Program-made: the position numbers and the translations under genes | DNA from: Candidatus Sulfopaludibacter sp. | GTDB taxonomy: Bacteria; Acidobacteriota; Terriglobia; Bryobacterales; Bryobacteraceae | Reading direction: 5' to 3' | Assembly: GCA_031292755.1 (NCBI GenBank) | Contig: JARLGM010000014.1 | Coordinates: 1 to 64,000 of the forward strand | DNA length: 64,000 nucleotides | Notes under the pieces: generated by a model | Told to the model about the DNA's origin: nothing | Seen by the model: only the letters and a program-made list of their open reading frames with translations | The model's database searches: none | Shown here: positions 25,090 to 34,840 of the stretch, one piece after another | How positions within the stretch are numbered: the first letter of the stretch is position 1 | Layout of the letters: every line of letters begins with the position of its first letter

Positions 25090-26106
25090 ATGCCGAAAAT
25101 GCGTGCCGTACAGGTCCCTCATGCGGGCGGACCTTTAGAAATTGTCGAGCGGGATATACCAGAGCCCGGCCCCGGGCAGGTTCGATTAAAAGTCCAGGCG
25201 TGCGGTGTGTGCCATAGCGATTCGTTGACCAAAGAAGGGCACATGCCCGGCATCATGTACCCGCGCGTGCCGGGGCATGAGGTGGTTGGCATTGTCGATG
25301 CGGTGGGCGCCGGCGTTGCCGGATGGAAACCCGGTCAGCAGGCCGGCGTGGGTTGGAATGGAGGATACTGCGGCTATTGCGACAACTGCCGCCGCGGCGA
25401 TTTCTTCGCTTGCACTACCGCCACCTACATCACCGGCGTCACCAGCGATGGCGGCTATGCCGAGTACATGATTGCCCGCGCCGAAGCCGTGGCGCGCCTA
25501 CCCGAAGGATTGTCCCCGGTGGAGGCCGCGCCCCTGATGTGCGCGGGTGTCACCACGTACAACTGTCTCCGCAACACCGGCGCGCGGCCCGGCGAACTGG
25601 TCGCGGTCCTCGGCCTTGGCGGACTTGGCCATCTGGGTGTACAGTACGCCGCCAAGATGGGATTCAAAACTGTGGCCATCGCACGCGGGCAGGATAAAGC
25701 GGCCCTGGCCACTCAACTCGGCGCTTCGCAGTACATCGATAGCCGCGCGCAGGACCCGGCGAAAGAGTTACAGAAACTCGGCGGCGCCAAAGTAATTCTC
25801 GCCACTGTCACGGCAGGCGATGCCATGGCCGCTGTCGTGGGCGGCCTGGGAGTTCGCGGGACCCTGATGGTTGTCGGCGCCGCCATGTCCATGCAGATTG
25901 CTCCCATACAGCTTCTGGGCGGATGCACCGCCATCAAGGGCTGGTATTCGGGCACTTCGATCGATTCCCAGGACACGCTCGCCTTCAGCCTGCAGACCGG
26001 CGTGCGATCGATGAACGAAGTCTTCCCCCTGGATCGCGCGAGCGAGGGCTACGAGCGCATGATGAGCGGAGACGCCCGCTTCCGCGTGGTTCTTTCGGTA
26101 GCGTAG
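25090..26106 (+). CDS. Zinc-dependent alcohol dehydrogenase
   Basis: A 338-aa medium-chain dehydrogenase/reductase. Catalytic zinc: Cys in ACGVCHSD and the GHEVVG His-Glu. Structural zinc: the four-Cys loop CGYCDNCRRGDFFAC. The Rossmann fold is shown by AVLGLGGLGHLGVQYAAKMGF. The substrate is probably a primary alcohol or aldehyde with NAD(P). It starts 15 nt after the LuxR-type gene with a GGAGG site, so it may be at the end of the protease-regulator operon. Confidence 0.9.
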   Translation: MPKMRAVQVPHAGGPLEIVERDIPEPGPGQVRLKVQACGVCHSDSLTKEGHMPGIMYPRVPGHEVVGIVDAVGAGVAGWKPGQQAGVGWNGGYCGYCDNCRRGDFFACTTATYITGVTSDGGYAEYMIARAEAVARLPEGLSPVEAAPLMCAGVTTYNCLRNTGARPGELVAVLGLGGLGHLGVQYAAKMGFKTVAIARGQDKAALATQLGASQYIDSRAQDPAKELQKLGGAKVILATVTAGDAMAAVVGGLGVRGTLMVVGAAMSMQIAPIQLLGGCTAIKGWYSGTSIDSQDTLAFSLQTGVRSMNEVFPLDRASEGYERMMSGDARFRVVLSVA

Positions 26107-26127
26107 CTTTCCATGGATCTTCCGCCG

Positions 26128-26409
26128 TCACCCGGTGAACTTCCGCCGGCACTCGTCGCTGCAGAAATATACCGCCTGCCCGTTGACCATCCTGCTTAGG
26201 CTGGTGGATGTCGAAACATAGGTGCCACACACGGGGTCTTTTTTCAGTTCCCCTCCGGACTGCACGGTCGGCGGATTCGCAGGTGCAGCGGGGCGCGGGC
26301 CTGGCTTAAACGCGGCTCCAAGGCCGCGAAGAAAGCTCTTGGCGATAGAGAGAACGAGGCAGAAAACGAGGAAGGGAAAAACAATCTCGACAAAAAATGC
26401 GCGGATCAT
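26128..26409 (-). CDS. Membrane-anchored YHS-domain protein
   Basis: A 93-aa protein: one N-terminal TM helix (FFVEIVFPFLVFCLVLSIAKSF), a Pro/Ala-rich linker, then a YHS (TRASH-like) metal-binding module, DPVCGTYVSTS then NGQAVYFCSDECRRKF, with Cys residues that could bind copper or another heavy metal. Similar modules are found in copper ATPases and mercury/heavy-metal proteins. No metal transporter is adjacent. Confidence 0.78.
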   Translation of the reverse strand: MIRAFFVEIVFPFLVFCLVLSIAKSFLRGLGAAFKPGPRPAAPANPPTVQSGGELKKDPVCGTYVSTSTSLSRMVNGQAVYFCSDECRRKFTG

Positions 26410-26454
26410 GAAATGGGGCGGGAGCCCGGGCCGCCGCCCCGAAAAAATAACTTC

Positions 26455-27609
26455 CTACTTCTTCTTCTTGGTAGTCTTGGCGTTCGGATTCTCATACTGC
26501 GTCTGAACGCCCGCACCCAATGCTGCCAGCATGTCCTTGGCGCCTTGCGCGTTGGGACCATTGGGCGCCAGTTCCAGATACTTCTGGAACGCCTGTGACA
26601 TTTCCGGTGGAGCCGAGACCTTGCCATCCGCGGCAGTGGTCATCTTGGAAGACAGACAGACGCCGTATTGGTAATAAGCGTCGGCGTAGGTCGGCGTGAG
26701 TTCGATCGCCTTTTTAAACGCATCGGCGGCCGGATCGTACTGCCCCGCATTCACCAGCAGCGCGCCCAGGTTGAAATAATACTTGCCACCGTCGGGCGGA
26801 TCCAGTTGCGCGGCTTTCTGCAATTCCGCCTGAGCTTCGGGGAACTTCTTGTCCTTGGCCAGAGCCAGCGCGTAGTTGTTGTGGAGACCGGCATCGTCCG
26901 GTTTCAGCGCCAGCGCTTTACCATAAGCATCCAGCGCCTTCTGCATGTTGCTGTCGAAATCCGCACCGGTCTTGGTGGTCGCGAGGCCCTGGTAAGAGGA
27001 TGCCAGGTGGCTCCAGACGGCCAACTGCGTGGGGTCCATTTCGGAGGCCTTGTTCAGGTTCTCAATCGCCTGATCCCACTGCTTGGCATTCTCCGCCGCC
27101 AGTCCGTCGTTATACGCCTGGTTGAGCGCCTGGTTCTTTTTCATGCGCTCGGACTGGTCTTTGATCTGCTTCTCCATCGCCGCCTTCTGCTCCGGAGTCA
27201 GGCTTTTTTCAAGCTCCTTCGACATCTGACCCGTCTCGACGGCCTTCTGTATTTCAGCCTGCTTGGTGGCCTTGTCCATAGCGACCGACTTCATGTTGAA
27301 GTCTTCGCGGACCGGATCGCCCGGCGAAGTCTTGACGCCATTGACATGGTCGACTTCCTTGCCGTCCACCAGCAGCGTGACATTGTACGTGCCCATCGGC
27401 AAGCCGGTGTAAATATAGTGGCCCTTTTTGTCGGTCTTGACTTTGTAGTTGCCCTTGATGTCCGTGCGGACGATCTGGACCAGGGCATCCTTGAGCGGCG
27501 CCCCGTCTGTTCCCTTCACATCCCCTTCGATTGCCGTAACTTGGGCGAGCGACGTGAAGGCAAGAACGAAAAGTCCGGCGGTGGCAAGAGCCAGGTTGCG
27601 GAACTTCAT
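26455..27609 (-). CDS. Exported carboxypeptidase-regulatory-like + TPR protein
   Basis: A 384-aa protein. A signal peptide (ALATAGLFVLAFTSLAQ) is followed by a carboxypeptidase regulatory-like (CarboxypepD_reg) beta-sandwich (about 22-105: KGTDGAPLKDALVQIV, GHYIYTGLPMGTYNVTLL), a charged coiled linker with EKSLTPEQKAAMEKQIKDQS, then five or so TPR units (AYNDGLAAENAKQWDQAIENL, LHNNYALALAKDKKFPEAQAEL, YYFNLGALLVNAGQYDPAADAF). The C-terminal KTTKKKK tail is basic. Likely periplasmic/envelope scaffold; this architecture is common in Acidobacteriota. Confidence 0.85.
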   Translation of the reverse strand: MKFRNLALATAGLFVLAFTSLAQVTAIEGDVKGTDGAPLKDALVQIVRTDIKGNYKVKTDKKGHYIYTGLPMGTYNVTLLVDGKEVDHVNGVKTSPGDPVREDFNMKSVAMDKATKQAEIQKAVETGQMSKELEKSLTPEQKAAMEKQIKDQSERMKKNQALNQAYNDGLAAENAKQWDQAIENLNKASEMDPTQLAVWSHLASSYQGLATTKTGADFDSNMQKALDAYGKALALKPDDAGLHNNYALALAKDKKFPEAQAELQKAAQLDPPDGGKYYFNLGALLVNAGQYDPAADAFKKAIELTPTYADAYYQYGVCLSSKMTTAADGKVSAPPEMSQAFQKYLELAPNGPNAQGAKDMLAALGAGVQTQYENPNAKTTKKKK

Positions 27610-27669
27610 AAAACCTCCAACATTGAGACTAGCGTGTGTGAAACTCCAGTATACAATATTTACATTAAC

Positions 27670-28152
27670 CTACTGGTCGAACAGGCTAATTTGATCTTTC
27701 GGCACTGGCTTGCTCTTGCGCCGGTTCAAGGGACTCCCCACCACGCCCAGCACCTCCACCGACTGCACCGCCGTACGCGGCACGAACACGCGCTGTACAT
27801 TGCCGAACGAGTCCGGGGGAATCACCATAAATCCACAAGGCTCCACCTGCAGGAGGTTGTTTGGCATCACGCCCTGTAGCACCTCGCCGTCACGAAACAG
27901 AAAACTGACCCACAGGCCTTCCATTTTGGGCCGGGTGTAGAATACCTGACGTTCGGATTCGCCCCCGCTCTCAAAATTCCGCACAAACGAGATCGTCCGG
28001 ATTTCATCGTACGGCACAGTCGCCACATTGCCCTCGGCGGAGAGCAGTTCAATACACGTAGGCTGCAGATAAGAAAGGGGATTGACGTAGCCGGTCAGAG
28101 TCTCCTTATCGAAACGGCGAATCAACGCCCGCTTGGTGGTGGATGCAGCCAA
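27670..28152 (-). CDS. Conserved hypothetical protein
   Basis: About 160 aa, no signal peptide. Start placed at a TTG (28152) that follows an AAGGGG site by 5 nt; the frame also allows a TTG at 28182 with no ribosome site. Recognisable features are a beta-rich N-terminal half (GYVNPLSYLQPTCIELLSAEG) and a second half (FLFRDGEVLQGVMPNNLLQVEP) that look like two copies of a small beta-barrel ligand module. I cannot name the family. Divergent from xerD with a short shared promoter region and 60 nt upstream of the TPR gene. Confidence 0.6.
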   Translation of the reverse strand: MAASTTKRALIRRFDKETLTGYVNPLSYLQPTCIELLSAEGNVATVPYDEIRTISFVRNFESGGESERQVFYTRPKMEGLWVSFLFRDGEVLQGVMPNNLLQVEPCGFMVIPPDSFGNVQRVFVPRTAVQSVEVLGVVGSPLNRRKSKPVPKDQISLFDQ

Positions 28153-28213
28153 CTCGACCCCTTTTTTACAACCATGTTCCAAACATTTCGGCGCTTATTG
28201 TATCATTGGCACG

Positions 28214-29119
28214 ATGTCCGAAGTGCTCGCGGCAGATTCGTCCCTTCACGGTCCCATGACCGCGTTTCTCAATTTCTGCCGCATTGAGAAGGGCTTGTCG
28301 GACAATTCGTTGGACGCTTATTCCGCTGATTTATCAAGATTTAGCGAATTTTTTAAGGATTCCGCGACGCTCCCCTCCTGCGACCAACTGCGTCTTTATC
28401 TCGATCATTTATATCAATCGGGCCTTTGCAGCCGGTCTGTCGCCCGTCACCTCACTACTCTGCGAAATCTCTACGGGTTCCTCCTGAGGGAAGGCCGGAT
28501 CTCTTTCGATCCCACCGAATACCTGCGCAGCCCCAAGCAGTGGCAGAAGATTCCTAACTTCCTGAATCTGGAGGATATTAATAAATTGCTGGAAGCTCCC
28601 GACCCGTCCACGCCTACCGGCCTCCGGGACCGGGCCATGCTGCAGTTGCTGTACGCATCCGGGCTGAGGGTATCCGAACTCTGCCATGTAGGGCTTGCGG
28701 ATCTCGACGCCAGCATGGGTATTGTGCGCACCCTGGGCAAAGGCAACAAACACCGCCTGGTTCCGGTTGGCAGGGACGCCTTGGCGGCCATCCAGGAATA
28801 TCTCGACCAGGGCCGCTCTCGATTGCTCAAGGGAAGGAGCAGCAAATATCTCTTTGTTACCGCGCGCGGCGGTTGCCTGACCCGTCAGTGCTTCTGGCAT
28901 CAACTGGCCGGCTACGGCAGGAAAGCCGGTATATTCCACGGGCTGTCACCCCACGTGCTTCGCCACAGTTTCGCTACCCATCTTCTGGAGGGCGGAGCCG
29001 ATTTGCGCAGTGTACAAGTCATGCTAGGTCATGCCGATATCTCGACTACCCAGATATATACCCATGTCATGCGGTCGCATCTTCGGGACACCGTCGAGAA
29101 GCATCACCCCCGGGCCTGA
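28214..29119 (+). CDS. xerD: Site-specific tyrosine recombinase XerD
   Basis: A 301-aa tyrosine recombinase, here most likely the housekeeping XerD-type enzyme resolving chromosome dimers at dif. The N-terminal SAM-like core-binding domain covers about residues 12-98. All catalytic residues are visible: Arg152 (SGLRVSEL), Lys176 (GKGNKHR), His247 and Arg250 (HVLRHSF), His273 (LGHADISTTQ) and Tyr282 (IYTH). TATCAT (28201-28206) is 7 nt before the ATG. No integrase-linked element borders it. Confidence 0.9.
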   Translation: MSEVLAADSSLHGPMTAFLNFCRIEKGLSDNSLDAYSADLSRFSEFFKDSATLPSCDQLRLYLDHLYQSGLCSRSVARHLTTLRNLYGFLLREGRISFDPTEYLRSPKQWQKIPNFLNLEDINKLLEAPDPSTPTGLRDRAMLQLLYASGLRVSELCHVGLADLDASMGIVRTLGKGNKHRLVPVGRDALAAIQEYLDQGRSRLLKGRSSKYLFVTARGGCLTRQCFWHQLAGYGRKAGIFHGLSPHVLRHSFATHLLEGGADLRSVQVMLGHADISTTQIYTHVMRSHLRDTVEKHHPRA

Positions 29120-29168
29120 GCGAACCGTTCGCTCGGAGACAATTTTCGAATAAGCGAGAACGCTTGCA

Positions 29169-30500
29169 ATGAGCGACTACATTTACATGCTGGAGAGCCA
29201 CCTGAGCCCGGACCAAAACCGGGTGGTGGAAGACGTCCAGAAGGCCGCGGGACAGGCCGGAATCAACTTGTTCCTGACCGGCGGCGCGATGCGCGACATG
29301 CTGGCCGGATTTCGCATTCGCGATCTGGACTTCGTGGTGGAGGGGGCTGCGCTCAAGGTGGCCAAAGCCATTAGCGAACAGAGCGGCGCTCAAATCGTCT
29401 CCACCGACGAGAGCCGCAAGAGCGCGGAAATGGTCTTTCCCGGCGGTGTCACCGCCCAGGTCGCCATGGCCCGGCAGGAAAAATACGGGCGCTCCGGTTC
29501 CAAACCGCAGGTCACCCAGGCCACCATTCAGGAGGACCTGCGAGGGCGCGATTTCACGTGTAACGCCATCGCCCTTTCGCTGAATAAGGCGTCTCGCGGG
29601 TTGTTGCTCGACCCTATGAATGGACTGGCGGATATCGAGCGCAAAGAACTCCGCGCCATCAGCACCTACGGCTTTTATGACGATCCGTCGCGCCTTCTGC
29701 GGCTGGTCCGCTTCCAGGTGAGGCTCGGCTTCACCGCAGAGGAGCGCACCCGGATGCAGGTGGCCAATGCGCGCGAAGCCGAAGTGGAAAAGCTCATTCC
29801 GGCGCACGCTTTCGGCGAGGAACTGCGCCGCATCGGCACCGAAGAGAGCCCGTCGGAGATTCTGAAATCGCTGGAAGAGGCGGGCATCCTGGTTCTGCTG
29901 TCTCCCGCGCTCACCGGGGCCAAACTCAACCTCCAGGGCCTCTCGAAATTTGAAAAGATCTGCCGTATGTTGCCGGACGACGTCCGCCACCGCGCCGGCC
30001 GGGTGGGGCCATTTCTGTATGTGCTCAACGAGAAACTGGCGCCCAAGGAGAAGCAGGCGCTCATCAAATCCACCGAGATGCTCAAGGCGGATCAGGAAGC
30101 CTGGCAGAAACTGGAAGCGCGCTCCCAGAAGCTGGAGACCGCTCTCCGTTCCGCACGCATCCGCAAGGCGTCCCAGGTGTACCACATCGTGGCGCCCGCC
30201 AATGTGGATGAAGTGATTTTCCTGCTGTACCATTCCGGCCTCAAGCCGGTGCAGGAGCGCTTGCGGAATTACTATCAGAAGTACCTGGTGACCATTCAGG
30301 AGATCACGCCGGAAGAGTGGGCCATGGTGCCAGGCACCCCGGGTACGCCCAAATATAACAAGGCGCGCGAAGACTTCGTGACTCACCGCCTGGACCGCCG
30401 CGTCAAGAAGCCTCCGGCACCTACGGAAGCGCCCCCGCCTCCGCCTCCGGCAAGTTCCTGGTCCACTCCCCAGACGGCGCTCGCCCGTCGCGGGCGGTAG
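29169..30500 (+). CDS. CCA tRNA nucleotidyltransferase / poly(A) polymerase family
   Basis: A 443-aa class II nucleotidyltransferase, likely the CCA-adding enzyme (or the A-adding partner) maturing tRNA 3' ends. The head domain contains LTGGAMRDMLAGFRIRDLDFVVEG, with the GG and the metal-binding DxD (DLD). The RGRDFTCNAIAL segment and the FYDDPSRLLRLVRFQ motif are diagnostic of the neck. The C-terminal tail is low-complexity (Pro/Ser-rich). 50 nt downstream of xerD on the same strand. Confidence 0.86.
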   Translation: MSDYIYMLESHLSPDQNRVVEDVQKAAGQAGINLFLTGGAMRDMLAGFRIRDLDFVVEGAALKVAKAISEQSGAQIVSTDESRKSAEMVFPGGVTAQVAMARQEKYGRSGSKPQVTQATIQEDLRGRDFTCNAIALSLNKASRGLLLDPMNGLADIERKELRAISTYGFYDDPSRLLRLVRFQVRLGFTAEERTRMQVANAREAEVEKLIPAHAFGEELRRIGTEESPSEILKSLEEAGILVLLSPALTGAKLNLQGLSKFEKICRMLPDDVRHRAGRVGPFLYVLNEKLAPKEKQALIKSTEMLKADQEAWQKLEARSQKLETALRSARIRKASQVYHIVAPANVDEVIFLLYHSGLKPVQERLRNYYQKYLVTIQEITPEEWAMVPGTPGTPKYNKAREDFVTHRLDRRVKKPPAPTEAPPPPPPASSWSTPQTALARRGR

Positions 30501-30501
30501 T

Positions 30502-30936
30502 CTACGGAGCCCGGTTAAAAAACGGACCGGGCTTGGCAATCAGCGTCAACGGACCGCGCGGCGCCGCGGCGCCCTTACGCTGATCCGAATTTGTACCCGC
30601 GGTTCGAAACTCATGCTGTAGCATCCGGATGGCGACACGTTGGCCTGCGCATCGCACGATTCGTCCCGAGATTACCAGTTGCATCGGCGATACATTGTGC
30701 AACATCACCGGCCATGCCACGGAAAGTTCCAGGTTCAGGCCCACGGGGAGTGAACGCTCCGTTTCGATTAGAATTCCGCCGCTGGAAAGATCCAAAGTAC
30801 GGCCTATACCGGTTTCCAGGATCCGCCTCCGCCGGATCAGCTTCCAGCGCAGATCCAAATGAAGGGCGTAACGCCGGTCGCTTCTTCGGTCTCCGGCAAT
30901 AGCCTCAACTTCCTTCGACTGTTGTTCCCAAGCCAT
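30502..30936 (-). CDS. PilZ-domain protein
   Basis: A 144-aa single-domain PilZ protein, a c-di-GMP receptor. The RxxxR-type motif is in RRSDRRYALHLDLRW and the DxSxxG motif in TLDLSSGGILIE, both expected c-di-GMP contacts. A VRCAGQRVAIRM strand closes the barrel; the C-terminus is basic and unstructured. It converges on the CCA-type gene (1-nt gap). The upstream 206 nt to the next gene hold no other ORF I can support. Confidence 0.85.
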   Translation of the reverse strand: MAWEQQSKEVEAIAGDRRSDRRYALHLDLRWKLIRRRRILETGIGRTLDLSSGGILIETERSLPVGLNLELSVAWPVMLHNVSPMQLVISGRIVRCAGQRVAIRMLQHEFRTAGTNSDQRKGAAAPRGPLTLIAKPGPFFNRAP

Positions 30937-31142
30937 AACGCAATTTAGTCCGTTTCAGTCCGAACCACTTCATTATGCGAGTTTGGGAGCCAGAACAGAA
31001 GTCACTCTAGTACTTGATTTTAGTACCGACTCTCTTAGGGATTCCCTGAGACGAGGGCGACTCTGAATCCCGTATAGCCGAATCTGACGCCACCGCCGGC
31101 CCCTTGCTATTCTCTATAAAGATACAGGAGCCATAGAATATC

Positions 31143-32669
31143 GTGAAAGCCCCCCCTTTGTGCCTGCTCCTGCTGCTGGCCCCGGTTTCCGTGCCTGCGC
31201 AGGACCTTAAGGCGTTCGAAAAGAAGGTTACCGAATTCACGCTGCCGAATGGCCTGCACTTCATCGTGGCGGAGCGTCACGAAGCGCCCGTCATCTCTTT
31301 CGAGACCTACGTCAACGCCGGAAGCGTCGACGATCCCTCCGGACGGACAGGCATCGCCCACATGTTCGAGCACATGGCTTTTAAGGGAACCGAAACCATC
31401 GGTACCAGGGACTGGGCCGCCGAAAAGAAAGCGCTCGACTCGGTGGAGGAGATTAACGATTCCATCGAGGCCGAGAGCGACAAAGGACTTAAGGCGGATT
31501 CCAGCAAGATCGACCTCCTCAAGCTACGCCTGAAAGTCGCCATGGAATCGGCCGAATCTTACGTTGTGCCGAACGAATTCCTGAGCGTGATCGAGGAGAA
31601 CGGCGGCGCCGATCTGAATGCCGGCACTTCGCTCGATTCCACCGTGTACCACTACAGCCTGCCTTCCGGCCGCATGGAGCTATGGTTCCTGCTGGAATCC
31701 CAGCGGTTCCTTCATCCCGTCTTCCGCGAGTTCTACACCGAGCGCGACGTGGTGATGGAAGAAGAGCGCATGCGGATCGAGTCCAACGCGCAAGGCAAAC
31801 TGATCCAACAGTTCCTGGCCGCTTCCTTTGAAGCCCATCCCTATCGCAACCCCGGCACCGGGTGGCCCAGCGACCTGAAGAACCTGCGCACCAGGGACGC
31901 CGAGGCGTTCTTCGAAAAATATTACGTACCCGCTAATATGACCATCGCCATCGTGGGAGATGTGGATCCCGCCGAGGCCCGGCGTATGGCTGAGCGCTAT
32001 TTTGGCCCGCTTCCCGCCCGGCCCCTGCCTTCCCCGGTGCGGTCCGTGGAACCCCCGCAAGCCGGCGACAAGTCCGTTACCGTAGACCTGCCCAGCCAAC
32101 CGCTGGCCGTCATCGGCTACCATCGGCCGGACCAGAACAACCCTGATGACCCGGTCTTCGACGTCCTCCAGTTGATCCTTTCCAATGGCCGCACCGGCCT
32201 GTTGTACAAGCATCTGGTGCAGGACCAGAAGCTGGCTGTCAACGCTCTGGCGTATGGTACCTTCCCGGAGGGCCGCTACCCGAACGAGTTTGTGTTTATC
32301 CTGGCGCCCGCCCTGAACCACACGGTGGAAGAGAACCAGAGGGCGCTGGATGCCTTGATGTTGCGGTTCGCATCCAAGCCCGTGGACATGGAAACTCTGG
32401 ACCGCGCCAAGACCAAGGCCCGTTCCATCGTGATCCGGCGCCTGGCTGACAACGCGGGACTGGCTAACCTGCTGGCCACTTACTACGTCAACTACGGCGA
32501 CTGGCGAAAACTGTTCACCTCGGTAGACGATATCAACAAGGTGTCAGCCTCCGACGTGCAGCGCGTGGCCCTGAAGTACCTCATCGCCCGGCCCCGCACG
32601 GTGGCCTATATCCGGACCCGGGTCCCCTCGCCGGCGCCTGCCGGGGCCGGGTTCGCGGGAGGCCGGTAA
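31143..32669 (+). CDS. M16 zinc peptidase, active subunit
   Basis: A 508-aa exported M16 (insulinase/pitrilysin) peptidase with a GTG start and a signal peptide (PPLCLLLLLAPVSVPAQ). The inverted zinc motif HxxEH is intact (HMFEH, 73-77), with the distal Glu in TERDVVMEEERM. Two M16 half-domains cover the rest. The next gene encodes a related protein lacking HxxEH, so the pair probably forms a PMPCB/PMPCA-like or PqqF-like heterodimer acting in the periplasm on peptides. AGGAG at about 31126 is the only ribosome site and is far (14 nt) from the GTG. Confidence 0.9.
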   Translation: MKAPPLCLLLLLAPVSVPAQDLKAFEKKVTEFTLPNGLHFIVAERHEAPVISFETYVNAGSVDDPSGRTGIAHMFEHMAFKGTETIGTRDWAAEKKALDSVEEINDSIEAESDKGLKADSSKIDLLKLRLKVAMESAESYVVPNEFLSVIEENGGADLNAGTSLDSTVYHYSLPSGRMELWFLLESQRFLHPVFREFYTERDVVMEEERMRIESNAQGKLIQQFLAASFEAHPYRNPGTGWPSDLKNLRTRDAEAFFEKYYVPANMTIAIVGDVDPAEARRMAERYFGPLPARPLPSPVRSVEPPQAGDKSVTVDLPSQPLAVIGYHRPDQNNPDDPVFDVLQLILSNGRTGLLYKHLVQDQKLAVNALAYGTFPEGRYPNEFVFILAPALNHTVEENQRALDALMLRFASKPVDMETLDRAKTKARSIVIRRLADNAGLANLLATYYVNYGDWRKLFTSVDDINKVSASDVQRVALKYLIARPRTVAYIRTRVPSPAPAGAGFAGGR

Positions 32670-34840
32670 TGAAAAAACTCTGGATAGTCCCGGTTCTGGT
32701 TGCGGCGCACCTGGCCGCCCAGGCTCCGCCTTCCGCTCAGGAAGCATCCAAAAAGAAAGCCGGGCCGGCGCGTCCCGCGGTGGCCCGTGTCACGGCGGCG
32801 CCTTCTTATAAGGACCTCAAGTATCCCGCGGCCAAGCCCATTCCCATTCCGCCCGTCGAAACCGTCACGCTGCCCAACGGCATCAAACTCTTCCTGCTGG
32901 AAGATCACGAACTGCCGATCGTTAGCGGGAGCGCGCGCATCGGTACCGGCAATCTGTTCGACCCCGCCGGCAAGATCGGCTTAGCCACCATGACCGGCAT
33001 GGTCCTGCGCACCGGGGGCACGCGGAAGCAGACCGGGGAAGCTATCGATCAAGCGCTGGAAGATGTGGCCGCGTCAGTGGAAAGCTCTATCGGCGAGAGT
33101 TCGGGCACCGTCTCCTTCACTGCCCTGAAGGAAAGCGCCGGTCCGGTGCTTGCCATCTTTCACGATGTGATTACGGCCCCGGAGTTCCGCCAGGAAAGAA
33201 TCGATCTGGCCAAGACCCAGCTTCACAGCGCCATCGCGCGCCGCAACGATGACCCCGCCACCATAGTCCAGCGTGAATTCTCCGATATTCTGTACGGAAC
33301 CCAAAACCCGTACGGCTGGCAGATGGAACATGACACCGTCGACGCTATCGCGCGCCCTGACCTGCAGGCCTTCTATAATCGCTATTTCTTCCCCGCCAAT
33401 GTCCGGCTCGCCCTCTGGGGAGATTTCGATGCCGCCGCCATGAAGACCAGGATCGAAAAGCTCTTCGCCGATTGGACGGTCAAAGGGGAGCCGGTACCGG
33501 AATTTCCCGAGGTGAACGCCCGCACTTCGCCGGGCACGTTTTTGGCGGCGACGGGGGGCGCCACCCAGACCTTTTTCGCCATGGGCCAACTGGGCGGCAT
33601 GTTTAATGACAAGGATTATGCCGCCCTGGAAATCATGGCGAACATCCTCGGCGGCGGCGCGCAAAGCCGTCTGTTCCAGCAGGTGAGGACCAGGATGGGC
33701 AAGGCCTACAGCATTAACGCCGTTTGGGGCGCGAACTACGATCACCCCGGCCTGCTGGAAATTTCCGGCAGCACCGGGAGCCTCTCTACCATGGAAACCA
33801 TTCGCGCCGTGCAGAAGGAAGCGCAGCGGATGCGCGAATCCGAAGTGACCGAAGAAGAATTGAGGGTGGCCAAAGAGACCGCGCTCAACAGCCTGGTATT
33901 CGCGTTCGACACGCGGGAGAAAACTCTATCCCGCATGTTGACCTACGATTATTACGGCTACCCCATGGACTTCATCCAGCGGTATCAAAAGGCGCTGGCG
34001 AACGTCACCCGCGCCGACGTGCTGCGCGTTTCCCAAGCGCATCTGGACCCGAACATGTTCAGCCTGGTGGCCGTGGGCAACCCCAACGCCTTCGATCAGC
34101 CCCTGGAAGTCCTGGGCAGACCGGTGACGCCCATCAGCCTGGCAATCAAGCCTCCCACCGTGGCGCCCGTTGCCGTCAACACCCTGGCTGTGGAGATTCT
34201 GGCCCGCGCCCAAAAGGCTGCCGGCGGTGCGGACAAACTGGCCGCCGCGAAAGATTTCGTGCAAACCAACGAGTTCGTACTGGCGCCCGCTGCCGGCCGT
34301 TTGCAAGTGAAGGTGCGCACCCGGTGGATCGCCCCCGATTTCTTCCGTCAGGACAGTGAAGTGCCGGGCGGTGGAATCTCCGCCTATTACGACGGCACGC
34401 AGGGTTGGATCTCTACCCCGCAGGGCGAAGGCCCCCTGGTGGACCTGCAATTGGACCAGGTGCGCGGAACGCTGTTCCGTCTCTATTTCCGCCTGCTGCT
34501 GGGCGATCGAATCCCCGGCCGGACGCTCACCACGGCCGGGAGCGGTGGGATTGAAGTCGGCTCCCCGGCCGGCGATTCCGCTTTGATCACCTTCGACTCG
34601 TCGACCGGCCTGCCTAAGACGGTCTCCTATGAAGTGAAACAGGAATCCGGCGCCCGCCTGCAGGTGCTGGAAACCTATTCCGATTTCCGCGACGTCGACG
34701 GTATCATGATTCCTTTCAAGACCCTCGTCATGCAGGGTTCGCAGGAATTCGCCAACGTCACCGTTACCGAAGCGAAGTTCAATTCCGATCTTCAACTCAC
34801 CGATCTGGACCAGAAGCCTGCGCCGGGAGTGCGGAAATGA
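32669..34840 (+). CDS. M16-family inactive subunit with extra C-terminal domain
   Basis: A 723-aa exported protein; its ATG overlaps the TAA of the active M16 gene. About residues 55-490 form two M16 half-domains, but HxxEH is absent: the equivalent segment reads GLATMTGMVLRTGG, so it should be catalytically inactive and act as the partner subunit. Residues about 500-715 form a separate domain (LAVEILARAQKAAGGADKLAAAKDF, RTRWIAPDFFRQD, ALITFDSSTGLPKTVSYEVK) with LolA/LppX-like beta character, similar in style to the next gene product. Signal peptide ALAHLAAQ-like region at the start. Confidence 0.87.
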   Translation: MKKLWIVPVLVAAHLAAQAPPSAQEASKKKAGPARPAVARVTAAPSYKDLKYPAAKPIPIPPVETVTLPNGIKLFLLEDHELPIVSGSARIGTGNLFDPAGKIGLATMTGMVLRTGGTRKQTGEAIDQALEDVAASVESSIGESSGTVSFTALKESAGPVLAIFHDVITAPEFRQERIDLAKTQLHSAIARRNDDPATIVQREFSDILYGTQNPYGWQMEHDTVDAIARPDLQAFYNRYFFPANVRLALWGDFDAAAMKTRIEKLFADWTVKGEPVPEFPEVNARTSPGTFLAATGGATQTFFAMGQLGGMFNDKDYAALEIMANILGGGAQSRLFQQVRTRMGKAYSINAVWGANYDHPGLLEISGSTGSLSTMETIRAVQKEAQRMRESEVTEEELRVAKETALNSLVFAFDTREKTLSRMLTYDYYGYPMDFIQRYQKALANVTRADVLRVSQAHLDPNMFSLVAVGNPNAFDQPLEVLGRPVTPISLAIKPPTVAPVAVNTLAVEILARAQKAAGGADKLAAAKDFVQTNEFVLAPAAGRLQVKVRTRWIAPDFFRQDSEVPGGGISAYYDGTQGWISTPQGEGPLVDLQLDQVRGTLFRLYFRLLLGDRIPGRTLTTAGSGGIEVGSPAGDSALITFDSSTGLPKTVSYEVKQESGARLQVLETYSDFRDVDGIMIPFKTLVMQGSQEFANVTVTEAKFNSDLQLTDLDQKPAPGVRK

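Noticed and set aside
28214-29119. XerD-type recombinase as the integrase of a mobile element.
   Set aside because: Housekeeping-like length and motifs, no attachment repeats or element genes beside it, and neighbours are core genes.
31007-31264. Short minus-strand ORF before the M16 gene.
   Set aside because: No ribosome site, antisense to the 5' end of a clear gene, no recognisable sequence.
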